DNA of 64,000 nucleotides, from the NCBI RefSeq assembly GCF_024204645.1, contig NZ_CP100351.1, forward strand, positions 3,498,001-3,562,000, in the 5' to 3' direction. Made by a program: the position numbers and the translations under genes. This stretch comes from Desulfomicrobium sp. ZS1. Lineage in GTDB: Bacteria > Desulfobacterota > Desulfovibrionia > Desulfovibrionales > Desulfomicrobiaceae. Below, in pieces: positions 23,641 to 33,428 of the stretch; positions within the stretch are counted from its first letter, which is position 1; each line of letters starts with the position of its first letter. The notes below the pieces were generated by a model, which saw only the letters and a program-made list of their open reading frames with translations, did no database searches and was not told where the DNA came from.

Positions 23641-24327
23641 TTACGAGCGGCGCTTGGATCGAAGGCGGTACAGCCGTTCGGTGAAGCCGCCCTCCTGAAG
23701 GAAGTTTTCGGCTTGGGCGGCAAGCTGGCGGTCCAGAAGATGGCAGGCCAGGTTCAGGAGGGAAAGGGCGGCGTTGGCGGCCAGGGTTTCGGGGGAGAGG
23801 GGTTTTGTGGAGGGACTGGACCCTATGGACTGGCACGGACGAACACGGACGGGCACGGACCCCGGAGTTGCCTGGACGCCTTGGCCTTGTGCGTTGTCCG
23901 TGGCGGTCCTTGAAAGTCCGTGTTCGTCCATTCTTTTTATTTCTTCGGCCACCCACTGCCGCACATCATCCAGCTTTGCGCAGCGCCTCGCTTTGAAGCG
24001 CTTCAGCGCCGGATGCTCCGGCTCAAGCTGCGGCAAACCGCGCTGGCGCAAAAAATCCTCATAATCCAGGCGCAGCTCTTCCAGGCTGGCTCGGGCCACG
24101 CTCGTCAGTTTGAGTTCCATTTTTCTTGATGTGCCCGAGGCCTGGCTGCCTTCGGCGATGTTCTGCACGCCCGAACGCGCGGCCTGGACCATCTGGTCGT
24201 GGGTGCGGCTGCGCCTGTTTACGAAGCGTTCGCAGAACAGCACCGTCACGTCGTAGACCAGCTGCGCCATCTGAAAGCTTTTGAGGCTTCGATAACCGCC
24301 GTGCTTTGGAATAAGCGCTTCGATCAT
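23641..24327 (-). CDS. Four-helix bundle protein with suffix domain
   Basis: A 228-residue protein. Residues 10-130 form the four-helix bundle of the S23/IVP family (SFQMAQLVYDVTVLF, AARSGVQNIAEGSQASG, SLEELRLDYEDFL). The C-terminal segment (ANAALSLLNLACHLLDRQL, then EEGGF-like QEGGFTERLYRLRS) fits the separate suffix domain found only in some members. Between them lies a low-complexity linker encoded by a palindromic repeat (23837-23929). Function is unknown; related proteins occur in rRNA intervening sequences and beside retroelements. It starts at 24327, 14 bp after acs, and is probably co-transcribed with it. Confidence 0.82.
   Translation of the reverse strand: MIEALIPKHGGYRSLKSFQMAQLVYDVTVLFCERFVNRRSRTHDQMVQAARSGVQNIAEGSQASGTSRKMELKLTSVARASLEELRLDYEDFLRQRGLPQLEPEHPALKRFKARRCAKLDDVRQWVAEEIKRMDEHGLSRTATDNAQGQGVQATPGSVPVRVRPCQSIGSSPSTKPLSPETLAANAALSLLNLACHLLDRQLAAQAENFLQEGGFTERLYRLRSKRRS
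23837..23929. repeat. GGAC-rich inverted repeat inside the four-helix-bundle gene
   Basis: GGACGAACACGGAC (23837-23850) and GTCCGTGTTCGTCC (23916-23929) are perfect inverted copies. The left arm is part of a tandem series of 10-mers ending in ACGGAC (23831-23860). The element is in frame in the coding sequence and encodes the linker before the suffix domain. Confidence 0.75.
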
Positions 24328-24341
24328 GGTCTTGGCGGTGT

Positions 24342-26255
24342 CTAGTCTTCGACGACGGCACCCAGGTCGACCTCGAGCCCCGCTTCCCTGGCCTTCAATA
24401 CCCGGCGCACGATCTTGCCGCTGCGGGTGCGGGGCAGGGCCTCCACGAATTCCACGGAGCGGATCACGGCCACGGGGCCCACTTCCTTGCGGATATGGGT
24501 CTTGAGCATGCGGATGATTTCGTTGTGGTCGTCCAGGGCCGCGAATTCCCGTTGCAGCACGATGAAGGCCTTGGCCACTTCGCCCTTGATCTTGTCCGGG
24601 ATGCCGATGACGGCGGCGTCGGCCACGGCCTTGTGGGCCAAAAAGGCGTTTTCCAGTTCGACGTTGCCGATGCGGTGCCCGGCGATGTTCATGACGTCGT
24701 CGGAGCGGCCATGAATCCAGATCAGGCCGTCCTCGTCGCGGGTGGCGATGTCCCCTGCCCAGTACTTGCTGGGACCCAGGGGCCAGTAGGTTGCCTCGTG
24801 CATCTCCGGCTTGCCGAAAATATCGAGCAGCATGGACGGCCAGGGCTTGGTCACCACCAAGTTGCCGGCGACGCCGTCCTCCACGCGGTTGCCCTCCTCG
24901 TCGACAATGTCCACCTCGATGCCCGGCATGGGCCGGTGCACGGAGCCGGGTTTCAAAACCGAGACCGGGAAGGGCGTGATCATGCACCCGCCCGTTTCTG
25001 TTTGCCACCACGTATCGAGGATGGGGCACTGGGAGTGCCCGATATACTTGTAGAACCACAGCCAGGTGTCCGGCGAGATGGGTTCGCCGACGCTGGCCAG
25101 CAGGCGCAGGGTGGAGAGGTCGTGCATGCGCGGATACTGGTTGCCGTAGCGCATGAGCATGCGGATGACCGTGGGCGCGGTGTAGAGGACCGTCACCCCG
25201 TAGCGGGCCACGATGTCCCACATGCGGTCGGCCTGGGGATAGAGGGGGTGCCCCTCGTACATGACCGTGGTCGTGCCGGCGATGAGCGGGCCGTAGACCA
25301 CGTAGCTGTGGCCGGTGATCCAGCCCATGTCGCCGGTGCACCAGAAAATGTCCGTAGGCTTGATGTCGAAGACCCAGTCCAGCGACCGGTGCAGCCCGAC
25401 CATGTACCCGGCATGCCCATGCACGATGCCCTTGGGTTCGCCCGTGGTTCCCGAGGTGTGCAGGATGAAGAGCGGATCATCGGCATTCATGATCTCGGTT
25501 GCCGCATCGGAGCGCTCCTGGCGCACCAGGGCATCGTACCAGATGTCGCGGGCCTCGCCCATGTCCACGTCCAGCTTGGCGCGGTTGACCACGACCACGG
25601 TCTCCACGCAGTCGCACCCGCCCACCAGCGCCTCGTCGACGGTGGCTTTGAGGTTGACGATGCGGCCGTTGCGATAGAATCCGTCAGCCGTGACCACCAG
25701 CTTGGCCTCGACCTCGGTGATGCGCTGGCGCAGGGCCTTGGCCGAGAATCCGGCAAAGACCGCGCAATGCACGGCCCCGATCTTGGCGCAGGCCAGCATG
25801 GCCATCATGGTCTGGGGGATGAGCGGCATGTACAGGATCACCCGGTCGCCCTTTGAAAGGCCCAGGGAACGCATGGCGTTGGCCAGTTTGTTCACCTCAC
25901 GGTAGAGCTCATAGTAGGTGTACTTCTTGGTGTCTCCGGCCTCGCCTTCCCAGATCAGCGCCAGCTTGTTCTTGTTGGCGGTCTCGATGTGCCGGTCCAG
26001 AGCGTTGTAGACGATGTTGCATTGGGCGCCCTTGAACCAGCGGTAGCGCGGCGCTTCGGAGTCATCCAGCACCGTGTCCCATTTGTGGAACCAGTCCAGT
26101 TCCTGGGCCGCGTCTTCCCAGTAGCCAAGAAAGTCGGCCTTGGCCGAGGCCTGGGCCGTGGCGAATTCCTGCGGGTTGACATTGGCCTCGATGACCAGTT
26201 GGGGTAGGGGACGGAAGACGAGTTCTTCGTTATAGGCCATGTCGGTTTCTTTCAT
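24342..26255 (-). CDS. acs: Acetyl-CoA synthetase, AMP-forming
   Basis: A 637-residue acetate-CoA ligase that makes acetyl-CoA from acetate, CoA and ATP via acetyl-AMP. The adenylate-forming motif [16 protein letters not shown] is near residue 270, [10 protein letters not shown] near 415 and [16 protein letters not shown] near 525, with [11 protein letters not shown] near the C-terminus holding the acetylatable catalytic lysine. Length matches Acs. The start at 26255 is set by AAGGAG six bases upstream; the frame is open to 26312. Upstream on the same strand, 115 bp away, is a LytTR regulator. A four-helix-bundle gene follows 14 bp downstream. Confidence 0.96.
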   Translation of the reverse strand: MKETDMAYNEELVFRPLPQLVIEANVNPQEFATAQASAKADFLGYWEDAAQELDWFHKWDTVLDDSEAPRYRWFKGAQCNIVYNALDRHIETANKNKLALIWEGEAGDTKKYTYYELYREVNKLANAMRSLGLSKGDRVILYMPLIPQTMMAMLACAKIGAVHCAVFAGFSAKALRQRITEVEAKLVVTADGFYRNGRIVNLKATVDEALVGGCDCVETVVVVNRAKLDVDMGEARDIWYDALVRQERSDAATEIMNADDPLFILHTSGTTGEPKGIVHGHAGYMVGLHRSLDWVFDIKPTDIFWCTGDMGWITGHSYVVYGPLIAGTTTVMYEGHPLYPQADRMWDIVARYGVTVLYTAPTVIRMLMRYGNQYPRMHDLSTLRLLASVGEPISPDTWLWFYKYIGHSQCPILDTWWQTETGGCMITPFPVSVLKPGSVHRPMPGIEVDIVDEEGNRVEDGVAGNLVVTKPWPSMLLDIFGKPEMHEATYWPLGPSKYWAGDIATRDEDGLIWIHGRSDDVMNIAGHRIGNVELENAFLAHKAVADAAVIGIPDKIKGEVAKAFIVLQREFAALDDHNEIIRMLKTHIRKEVGPVAVIRSVEFVEALPRTRSGKIVRRVLKAREAGLEVDLGAVVED

Positions 26256-26370
26256 GGCGTTCTCCTTGCGCGGCAGGCCGCGTTTCATGCCTCGATCCAT
26301 TTGTGTACTCATTTTTGTATTCGGGAAAGCCCATTCTCGGCTAAAGGTCTTATGCGGCAGGTAAGCGCCG

Positions 26371-27228
26371 CTAGAGCTGCAAAATTTTCTTCAGTTCGCC
26401 GATGCGCCGCCTGCTGACCGGAAGCTCGATCTTCTTGCGCCCGGCCGTGCGCAGCATGAAATTGCCGCCGGGCATGGAGGCGATCTCCGTGACCATGTCC
26501 AGGTTTACCAGATATTTGCGGTGCACGCGGCAGAAGCGATGCGGCCGCAGCCGCGCTTCCAGGTTCTTGAGTCGGTAGGAGGTCAGGAAACGATCCTGGG
26601 CCGTGTGCACAAAGCTGTAGTCCTCATAGGCCTCCACGTACACGATCTGCGTGTAGGGGATGAGGATGTGCCGGCCTTCCTGGTTGACAGGAAGCTTTTC
26701 GATCTCCGGCGAGCGCTCCCGGCTCATGTCCCAGGCCTGACGCAGGGCGTTGACGAAGATCTCTTCCTCGTCGTCGCCCATGGACAGCTGCACGGTCTCT
26801 TCGCTGATGTGCTGTCGGGACTGCAGGGGCTGGGTCGGGGGCGCGGCCTTTTTGCGCGGAAGCAGCGGGCGCAGGCGCTCGATGGAGCGCGCGAAGCGGT
26901 TCGCGTTTGCGGGCCAGAGCAGATAGTCGGCGGCGCCGAGTTCAAAGGCGGTAAAGGCCTGATCCTCTTCCGTAGCCAGAAAAATGAGGGCCGGTGGGTC
27001 GTCGCCCTGAGCCAGATGCGCGGCCAGTTCCATGCCGCTGACCCCGTGCGGCAGGTCCGTGCCCATGAAAAAGACATCGTAAGGAATAAAGGTCAGCATC
27101 TCCAGGGCCTCAAACGAGGACACAGCTTCCCCGAGCACGGCAATCTCCTTGACAGGGGAGAGCATGTCTCGCAATTGAGACCTGACTTCGGGGTCCGGGT
27201 GAAGAAGCAACGCTTTGAGTTTGGACAT
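26371..27228 (-). CDS. LytTR-type regulator with a degenerate receiver domain
   Basis: A 285-residue regulator. Residues 1-120 have the shape of a response-regulator receiver but lack key residues: the phospho-acceptor aspartate is glycine (FFMGTDLP, G56), one of the two acidic residues is replaced (HPDP at 10-13), and the conserved lysine is tryptophan (LLWP, W105). Residues about 180-285 are a LytTR DNA-binding domain ([42 protein letters not shown]). It probably cannot be phosphorylated in the usual way. No kinase gene is adjacent. It lies upstream of acs, in the same direction, so acs is a candidate target. The start at 27228 gives a compact N-terminus. Confidence 0.87.
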   Translation of the reverse strand: MSKLKALLLHPDPEVRSQLRDMLSPVKEIAVLGEAVSSFEALEMLTFIPYDVFFMGTDLPHGVSGMELAAHLAQGDDPPALIFLATEEDQAFTAFELGAADYLLWPANANRFARSIERLRPLLPRKKAAPPTQPLQSRQHISEETVQLSMGDDEEEIFVNALRQAWDMSRERSPEIEKLPVNQEGRHILIPYTQIVYVEAYEDYSFVHTAQDRFLTSYRLKNLEARLRPHRFCRVHRKYLVNLDMVTEIASMPGGNFMLRTAGRKKIELPVSRRRIGELKKILQL

Positions 27229-27498
27229 GGCGCCAGCCTGGTCGCAGGTAATGGGAAAACGATCATATATCCTTGATTTCAAAAGTTCTCAAGTTCTGTT
27301 CGCGTCTTCAATGCCAGCCACGGGGCGTGACGCCTTCTTCTTGCTGCTGTCCGGTTTAACTGGCTGAATTGGTTTGTTTTTATTACGTCCCGCCGAAATT
27401 TTTCCCGCCGTGCGCTCAATGGACATCCAGAAGAAAATCAAATATAAAAAAATGTTTTATCCGTAATGAACGCGAGTCTCTCTCCCAACACAGGACAT

Positions 27499-29301
27499 AT
27501 GGCAACACAAGAAAATATTAGAAATTTCAGCATCATAGCCCACATTGATCACGGCAAGTCAACCCTGGCCGACCGGATCATGGAAAAGACGGGGCTTATT
27601 TCCGATCGCCAGAAAAAGGACCAGTACCTGGATCGCATGGAGCTGGAACAGGAACGTGGCATCACCATCAAGGCACAGAGCGTGCGCATTCCGTACAAGG
27701 CCAAGGACGGCCGCGACTATATCCTGAACCTTATCGACACGCCCGGCCACGTGGACTTCTCCTATGAAGTCTCGCGCAGCCTGGCCGCCTGCGATGGGGC
27801 GCTGCTGGTGGTCGACGCCACTCAGGGCGTGGAAGCCCAGACCCTGGCCAACGTGTACATGGCCCTGGACAATGATCTGGAAGTGCTGCCCGTCCTGAAC
27901 AAGATCGATCTGCCCAGCGCCGAGCCCGAACGGGTGGCGGAGGAGATCGAGGAAGTCATCGGCATCGACTGCACCGACATCGTCAAGGTTTCGGCCAAGT
28001 CGGGACTCGGCGTGGAAGAGTTGCTTGAGCGGCTCGTGGAGCGGGTGCCGCCGCCAAAGGGCGACACCGAGGGGCCGCTTAAAGCCCTGATCTTCGACTC
28101 CTGGTACGATTCGTATCAGGGCGTGGTCGTGCTCTTCAGGGTGCTGGAGGGACGGGTCAAGAACGGCCAGCGCGTGCAGATGTGCGCTACGGGCAAGAAG
28201 TTCGAAGTGACCAAGCTCGGCGTGTTTTCTCCAGAGCCCATGGACATAAAACAGCTCGCGGCGGGCGAGGTCGGCTTTTTGTGCGGGGCCATCAAGGAGC
28301 TCAAAGATGCCCAGGTCGGCGACACCATCACCGATCCGGACAATCCCACGAATTCTCCTTTCCCCGGGTTCAAGACCATCAAACCCATGGTCTTCTGCGG
28401 CCTTTATCCCGTGGAACCGGCTGAATACGACACCTTGAAGTCCGCGCTGGAAAAGCTGCAACTCAACGACGCGGCCCTGTACTACGAGCCCGAGACGTCT
28501 CAGGCGTTGGGTTTTGGTTTCCGTTGCGGGTTTCTGGGGCTCTTGCATATGGAGGTCATCCAGGAACGCCTTGAGCGCGAGTTCCAGGCCAAGCTCATCG
28601 CTACGGCCCCTTCGGTGATATACCGAGTGACCCGTATTGACGGCGTGACCTTTGACATTGACAATCCGAGCAACCTGCCTCCGCAGGAAAAGATCCAGTC
28701 CATCGCCGAGCCTTTCGTGCGCATGGAGATTCACGTTCCCAACGATTATGTGGGCAACGTGCTGGGGCTTTGCGAGGAGAAGCGCGGTATCCAGAAGGAC
28801 ATGCGCTATCTGACGTCCGTTCGCGTGGTCATCAGCTACGAGCTTCCCTTCTCGGAGATCGTCTATGACTTCTTCGATCGCCTCAAATCCGTGACCAAGG
28901 GCTTCGCCTCCCTGGATTACGAGGTCATCGACTACCGCGTGGCCGATCTGGTCAAGCTGGATGTGCTCATCAACTCCGAGCCCGTGGATGCCATGGCCGT
29001 CATCGTGCACCGCTCCAATGCGGCGTACCGGGGCCGGGCTCTGGCGCTGAAGCTCAAGCGGGTCATCCATCGCCAGCTGTTCGAGATCATCATCCAGGCC
29101 GCGGTGGGCAGCAAGATCATTGCGCGTGAGCGGGTCTCGCCCATGCGCAAGAACGTCACGGCCAAGTGCTACGGCGGTGACATCACCAGAAAGCGCAAGC
29201 TTCTGGAAAAGCAGAAAGAAGGCAAAAAGCGCATGAAGCGCATGGGCAGCGTGGAGATTCCACAGGAAGCGTTTCTGGCAGCCCTCCAGTCAGACGAATA
29301 G
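27499..29301 (+). CDS. lepA: Elongation factor 4 (LepA) GTPase
   Basis: A 600-residue ribosome-associated translational GTPase. N-terminal [19 protein letters not shown] is the P-loop, ERGITIKAQ is switch I, DTPGHVDF is G3 and NKIDLP is G4. EF-G-like domains follow, and the C-terminal LepA-specific domain ends with [18 protein letters not shown]. The ATG at 27499 gives the normal N-terminus; an upstream ATG at 27466 would add 11 residues. lepB follows after 56 bp in the same direction, as in many bacteria. Confidence 0.97.
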   Translation: MATQENIRNFSIIAHIDHGKSTLADRIMEKTGLISDRQKKDQYLDRMELEQERGITIKAQSVRIPYKAKDGRDYILNLIDTPGHVDFSYEVSRSLAACDGALLVVDATQGVEAQTLANVYMALDNDLEVLPVLNKIDLPSAEPERVAEEIEEVIGIDCTDIVKVSAKSGLGVEELLERLVERVPPPKGDTEGPLKALIFDSWYDSYQGVVVLFRVLEGRVKNGQRVQMCATGKKFEVTKLGVFSPEPMDIKQLAAGEVGFLCGAIKELKDAQVGDTITDPDNPTNSPFPGFKTIKPMVFCGLYPVEPAEYDTLKSALEKLQLNDAALYYEPETSQALGFGFRCGFLGLLHMEVIQERLEREFQAKLIATAPSVIYRVTRIDGVTFDIDNPSNLPPQEKIQSIAEPFVRMEIHVPNDYVGNVLGLCEEKRGIQKDMRYLTSVRVVISYELPFSEIVYDFFDRLKSVTKGFASLDYEVIDYRVADLVKLDVLINSEPVDAMAVIVHRSNAAYRGRALALKLKRVIHRQLFEIIIQAAVGSKIIARERVSPMRKNVTAKCYGGDITRKRKLLEKQKEGKKRMKRMGSVEIPQEAFLAALQSDE

Positions 29302-29357
29302 ACTCTTACTTTTGATAACAACTGCGTTGGCAGATTACGTATCAGGCAGGTACAGAC

Positions 29358-29960
29358 ATGAACCCTCGTTGGCAGACAATGCTCAAAGAATACGCCGAAG
29401 CCCTTATCGTGGCGCTGATCCTGGCGTTTTTTATTCGTTCCTTTGTGGTCCAGGCGTTCAAGATTCCGTCCGGATCTATGCTCCAGACGTTGCAGATCGG
29501 CGACCATCTGCTGGTCACCAAGTTCGCTTACGGCGTGAAAATCCCGTTCACCAACACCATGATCATCGAACGTGAAGGCCCGGAGCAGGGCGACATCATC
29601 GTTTTCGAATTCCCCGAAGATCCGTCCAAAGACTTCATCAAGCGCGTTATCGGCGTTCCCGGAGACGTCATCGAGATCCGGGACAAGAAAGTCTTCCGCA
29701 ACGGCGTGGAGCTGCAGGAATCCTACATTCAGCATGTGGACTCCTCCACGTCCGTGCCGCGGCGCGACAATTTCGGACCGGTCATGGTGCCCGAGAACAA
29801 GTACTTCGTCATGGGCGACAACCGCGACGAATCCTATGATTCGCGCTTCTGGGGTTTCGTGGAGCGCAACACCATCGAAGGCAAGGCGCTCATCCTGTAC
29901 TGGTCCTGGGCCAGCCTGACCGACATCCGTTGGGAACGCATCGGGCAGATGGTGGAGTAG
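29358..29960 (+). CDS. lepB: Signal peptidase I
   Basis: A 200-residue membrane-bound serine protease that removes signal peptides from exported proteins. One N-terminal membrane helix (ALIVALILAFFIRSFVV) is followed by the catalytic serine in IPSGSMLQTLQIGD and the catalytic lysine in DFIKRVIGVPGD. Box E is GDNRDESYDSRFWG. Length is typical for the short form with one anchor. It sits between lepA and the comM-like gene, only 2 bp from the latter. Confidence 0.97.
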   Translation: MNPRWQTMLKEYAEALIVALILAFFIRSFVVQAFKIPSGSMLQTLQIGDHLLVTKFAYGVKIPFTNTMIIEREGPEQGDIIVFEFPEDPSKDFIKRVIGVPGDVIEIRDKKVFRNGVELQESYIQHVDSSTSVPRRDNFGPVMVPENKYFVMGDNRDESYDSRFWGFVERNTIEGKALILYWSWASLTDIRWERIGQMVE

Positions 29961-29962
29961 GC

Positions 29963-31498
29963 ATGATCGCCAAGGTCTCCACCGCCGCTTTGCTGGGAAT
30001 CGACGGATTCTCCATCGAGCTTGAGGTGGACCTGGCGCGTTCGGGCATGCCGGCCTTCATCATGGTCGGCCTGGCCGAGGGCGCGGTGCGCGAGGCCAAG
30101 GAGCGCGTTTTTTCGGCGCTCAAGAATTCGGGCTTCAAGCTGCCGCCCAGCCGCATCACCGTGAACATCGCCCCGGCCGACATCCGCAAGGAGGGCTCGG
30201 GCTATGACCTGCCTCTGGCCCTGGGCCTTCTGGCCGGGGCCGAAGTCATCGATCAGCGCAAGCTCTCCGGTCTGTATCTGGCCGGGGAGCTTTCGCTTTC
30301 CGGAGAACTCAAGCCTGTGCCGGGCGTGCTGCCCCTGGCCTTGCGGGCTCGCGAGGCCGGCGCCCGGGGCATGATCGTGCCCGAGGCCAACGGCCGGGAA
30401 GCCGCCGTGGTGCAGGGCTTGCCGGTTTTTGGCTGCAAGAGCCTGGCCCAGGTCGTGCGCTTCGTGCTGGGAGAGGAAAGCCTCGACCCGCTGGTCTGCG
30501 ACGTGGAGGGGCTATGGGCCGAGCGTGAGCTCTTCTGGCGCGACTTCTCCGAGGTCAAGGGCCAGGAGCGGGCCAAGCGGGCCATCGAAATTGCCTGCGC
30601 CGGCTCGCACAACATGCTTTTCATCGGCCCTCCGGGCAGCGGCAAGACCATGCTTTCGAGCCGCATCCCAACGGTTTTGCCCCCCTTGAGCTTCGACGAA
30701 GCCCTGGAGGTGACCAAGGTTTATTCCGTGGCCGGGAAGCTGCCCCCGGACCAGCCTCTGATGGTTTCCAGACCTTTCAGGTCGCCCCACCACACCATCT
30801 CCGACGCCGGTCTCATCGGCGGCGGCCAGTACCCCCGGCCGGGAGAGCTCTCCCTGGCTCATCGGGGCGTACTCTTTCTGGACGAACTGCCCGAATTCAA
30901 GAAGCACGTCCTTGAAGTCCTGCGCCAGCCCCTGGAAGAGGGCCGCGTGACCATCTCGCGGGCCGCCGTGTCCCTGGAATACCCCGGCGACGTCATGCTG
31001 GTCGCGGCCATGAACCCCTGCCCGTGCGGCTATCTGGGCGACGAGAAGCATCACTGCTCCTGCACGCCCATTCAGATCCAGCGCTACCGCTCCCGTCTTT
31101 CGGGCCCGCTCCTGGATCGCATCGACCTGCATGTGGAGGTTCCGGCCGTGCCGTACCGCGATTTGAAACAGGAACAGGGCAGTATCAGCTCCGCCGTCAT
31201 GCAGGAACGCATCGACGCCGCCCGCACGGTGCAGCGGGAACGCTACGCCGGGCTGCATTTTTCCTCCAACTCCGAACTCTCCGGCAAGTGGCTGGAGCGT
31301 TTCTGTCCTCTGACCGCCAAAGAGCACGACTTCCTGGAAGGCGCGGTGCAGCGCCTGGGCATGTCGGCGCGGGCCTTTGTGCGCGTGCTGCGCATCTCCC
31401 GCACCATCGCCGACCTGGCCGGAGACGACACGCTCACGGTCACTCATCTGGCCGAAGCCATCAATTATCGGGGTCTGGACCGCCAGAGCCGGGACTGA
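29963..31498 (+). CDS. YifB/ComM family Mg-chelatase-like AAA+ ATPase
   Basis: A 511-residue protein with an N-terminal ChlI-like domain (MIAKVSTAALLGIDGFSIE), then an AAA+ core with P-loop IGPPGSGKTMLSSRIP near residue 220 and Walker B VLFLDELPEF near 300, and a C-terminal ComM-type helical domain. MNPCPCGYLGDEKHHCSC is a cysteine-rich zinc-like element seen in the family. ComM acts as a branch-migration helicase in natural transformation in some species; whether that applies here is unknown. The start at 29963 lies 2 bp after lepB, so co-translation is likely. Confidence 0.94.
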   Translation: MIAKVSTAALLGIDGFSIELEVDLARSGMPAFIMVGLAEGAVREAKERVFSALKNSGFKLPPSRITVNIAPADIRKEGSGYDLPLALGLLAGAEVIDQRKLSGLYLAGELSLSGELKPVPGVLPLALRAREAGARGMIVPEANGREAAVVQGLPVFGCKSLAQVVRFVLGEESLDPLVCDVEGLWAERELFWRDFSEVKGQERAKRAIEIACAGSHNMLFIGPPGSGKTMLSSRIPTVLPPLSFDEALEVTKVYSVAGKLPPDQPLMVSRPFRSPHHTISDAGLIGGGQYPRPGELSLAHRGVLFLDELPEFKKHVLEVLRQPLEEGRVTISRAAVSLEYPGDVMLVAAMNPCPCGYLGDEKHHCSCTPIQIQRYRSRLSGPLLDRIDLHVEVPAVPYRDLKQEQGSISSAVMQERIDAARTVQRERYAGLHFSSNSELSGKWLERFCPLTAKEHDFLEGAVQRLGMSARAFVRVLRISRTIADLAGDDTLTVTHLAEAINYRGLDRQSRD

Positions 31499-31507
31499 TC
31501 GTCCCGG
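31489..31507. terminator. Possible weak terminator between comM and the ABC permease
   Basis: CCGGGAC pairs with GTCCCGG around TGATC, which includes the comM stop codon. No T-run follows, so it may simply separate the converging genes. Weak evidence. Confidence 0.3.
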
Positions 31508-31521
31508 CCCGTTTGAAAGGT

Positions 31522-32724
31522 TCATTCGTGGCGCAGTGCGTCGATGGGATTGAGTCCCGCCGCACGCCGCGCCGGGAAGTACCCGAAGATCACGCCGATG
31601 GCGGCCGAGAACAGGAACGAGGCGATGTTGATGGTCGGATCGAAAACATAAGGCACCCCCATCATTCCAGCGAGGCCCATGGACGCGGCCGTGGCCAGGG
31701 CGATGCCGATGAGGCCGCCGAGGCTGGACAGCACCACCGCCTCGATGAGGAATTGCAGGAGCACTTCCCGTTCCAGGGCACCGATGGCCAGCCGGATACC
31801 GATCTCGCGGGTTCTTTCCGTGACCGAGACCAGCATGATGTTCATGATTCCGATGCCGCCGACCAGAAGGCTCACGGCCGCCACCGCGCCGAGAAGCATG
31901 GTCAGGATCTTGGTGGTGCTGGTCAGGGTTTCGGCGATCTGACGGGTGTCCATGACCCGGAAATCGTCGTCCTCGTTTTCGCCGACGTTGCGCCGTTCGC
32001 GCAGAAGCAGGGAGAGCTGTTTCTTGGCTGCGTCGATGGAGGCGCCCTCTCTGACCGCGACGCTCAATCGTCCGATGTCCTGGCTGCCCGAAAGCCGGCG
32101 CTGCACCGTGCGCAGGGGCATGACCACCACGTCGTCCTGATCCGAACCCATGGCCGACTGGCCCTTGGATTTGAGCAGCCCCACCACTTCACAGGAAAAT
32201 TGTTTAATGCGGATTTCGCTGCCTATGGGGTTCTGACCGCCAAAGAGCTTTTCGCGCACCGTGTCACCGATGACGCACACGGCCTTGCCCGCCCGTTCTT
32301 CGGTCTCGCTGAAGATGCGGCCCTGGGCCAGTTCCCAGTTGCCGGCCTGGAAGTAGTCGTTGTTGCTGCCGGTGGCCACGGTTGCCCAGTTGTCGGCTTG
32401 ATACACGGCGGTTACGGACTTGTTGACCACGGGCGCGACCCACTCGGCTGCGGAAATCTGGTTGCGGATGGCCTCCACGTCGGCGGTCTTGAAATTCGGC
32501 GCGCCGCCGGAACCGGGGCCGAAGCGTTGGCCGGGCACCACCATGATCAGGTTGCTGCCCATGCTCGAAATCTGGTCCGACACGGATCTGGTCGCGCCGT
32601 TGCCCAAGGTGACCATGGTGATGACCGCCGCCACGCCGATGACGATGCCCAGTATGGTCAAAAACGAGCGCATGAGATTGCGGCGGATGGCGCGCAGAGC
32701 CAGAAGCAGAGTGTTCCAAATCAT
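31522..32724 (-). CDS. MacB-type ABC transporter permease
   Basis: A 400-residue FtsX-like permease. It has an N-terminal helix (LMRSFLTILGIVIGVAAVITMV), a periplasmic domain of about 220 residues, then three C-terminal helices with LLVGGIGIMNIMLVSVTERTREIG-type sequence split around the conserved cytoplasmic turn. It matches the permease half of MacAB/LolCDE-like exporters. Start at 32724 overlaps the ATPase stop (ATGA). In E. coli MacB the ATPase is fused; here it is a separate gene. It forms part of the tetR-OMF-MFP-ATPase-permease operon. Confidence 0.94.
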   Translation of the reverse strand: MIWNTLLLALRAIRRNLMRSFLTILGIVIGVAAVITMVTLGNGATRSVSDQISSMGSNLIMVVPGQRFGPGSGGAPNFKTADVEAIRNQISAAEWVAPVVNKSVTAVYQADNWATVATGSNNDYFQAGNWELAQGRIFSETEERAGKAVCVIGDTVREKLFGGQNPIGSEIRIKQFSCEVVGLLKSKGQSAMGSDQDDVVVMPLRTVQRRLSGSQDIGRLSVAVREGASIDAAKKQLSLLLRERRNVGENEDDDFRVMDTRQIAETLTSTTKILTMLLGAVAAVSLLVGGIGIMNIMLVSVTERTREIGIRLAIGALEREVLLQFLIEAVVLSSLGGLIGIALATAASMGLAGMMGVPYVFDPTINIASFLFSAAIGVIFGYFPARRAAGLNPIDALRHE

Positions 32725-33428
32725 CAGGAGCCCTCCCCGTTGCGCATGTCGCTGTCCACACGCCCGTCCACGAAGCGCACCACGCGCCTGGCGTAGGCCG
32801 CGATATCCGGTTCGTGGGTGACCATGAGCACGGTGATGCCCCGGTCGTGGTTGAAGGATGCGATGAGATCCATGATCTCCTGGCTGGTGCGCGAGTCCAG
32901 GTTGCCCGTGGGTTCGTCGGCCAGCAGGATCATGGGCGAGGTCACTATGGCCCGGGCGATGGCCACTCGCTGTTGCTGACCGCCGGACAGCTCGTTCGGA
33001 GTATGATGTTCCCAACCTTGGAGACCGACTTGGCGCAGGGCGTCGCTGGCCGCCGCGTGCCGGATGGCTGCGGCGTGGCCCCTGTAGATGAGGGGCAGTT
33101 CCACGTTTTCGAGGGCCGTGGTGCGTGCCAGCAGGTTGAATCCCTGGAAGACGAAGCCCAGGAAGTGCCGTCGCAGCAGTGCGCGTTGGTCGCGTTGCAG
33201 GCGTTCCACAGCCACGCCTTGGAATTCATAGCTGCCGTCCGACGGTGTGTCGAGACAGCCCAGAATGTTCATGACCGTGGACTTGCCGGAGCCGCTCGGG
33301 CCCATGATGGCCACGAAATCCCCGGCCTCGACGGACAGGTCGATGCCTTTGAGGGCCTTGAAGGCGTACGGGCCCTGGCCGTAGATCTTGGTCACCCCGG
33401 AGAGGCGGATGAGGGCCGGGCCGCTCAT
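32724..33428 (-). CDS. ABC transporter ATP-binding protein (MacB/LolD-like)
   Basis: A 234-residue nucleotide-binding subunit. Walker A is GPSGSGKSTVMNILG near residue 38, the Q-loop is FVFQGFNLL, the signature is LSGGQQQRVAIARAI and Walker B is ILLADEPTGNLDS. It pairs with the permease downstream and should power export together with the membrane-fusion protein upstream. The start at 33428 overlaps the end of the MFP gene by 4 bp (ATGA), the usual sign of translational coupling. Confidence 0.95.
   Translation of the reverse strand: MSGPALIRLSGVTKIYGQGPYAFKALKGIDLSVEAGDFVAIMGPSGSGKSTVMNILGCLDTPSDGSYEFQGVAVERLQRDQRALLRRHFLGFVFQGFNLLARTTALENVELPLIYRGHAAAIRHAAASDALRQVGLQGWEHHTPNELSGGQQQRVAIARAIVTSPMILLADEPTGNLDSRTSQEIMDLIASFNHDRGITVLMVTHEPDIAAYARRVVRFVDGRVDSDMRNGEGS

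Noticed and set aside
24342-25341. Extension of the four-helix-bundle frame upstream across acs
   Set aside because: Low-complexity product in another frame of acs on the same strand; the real start is at 24327.
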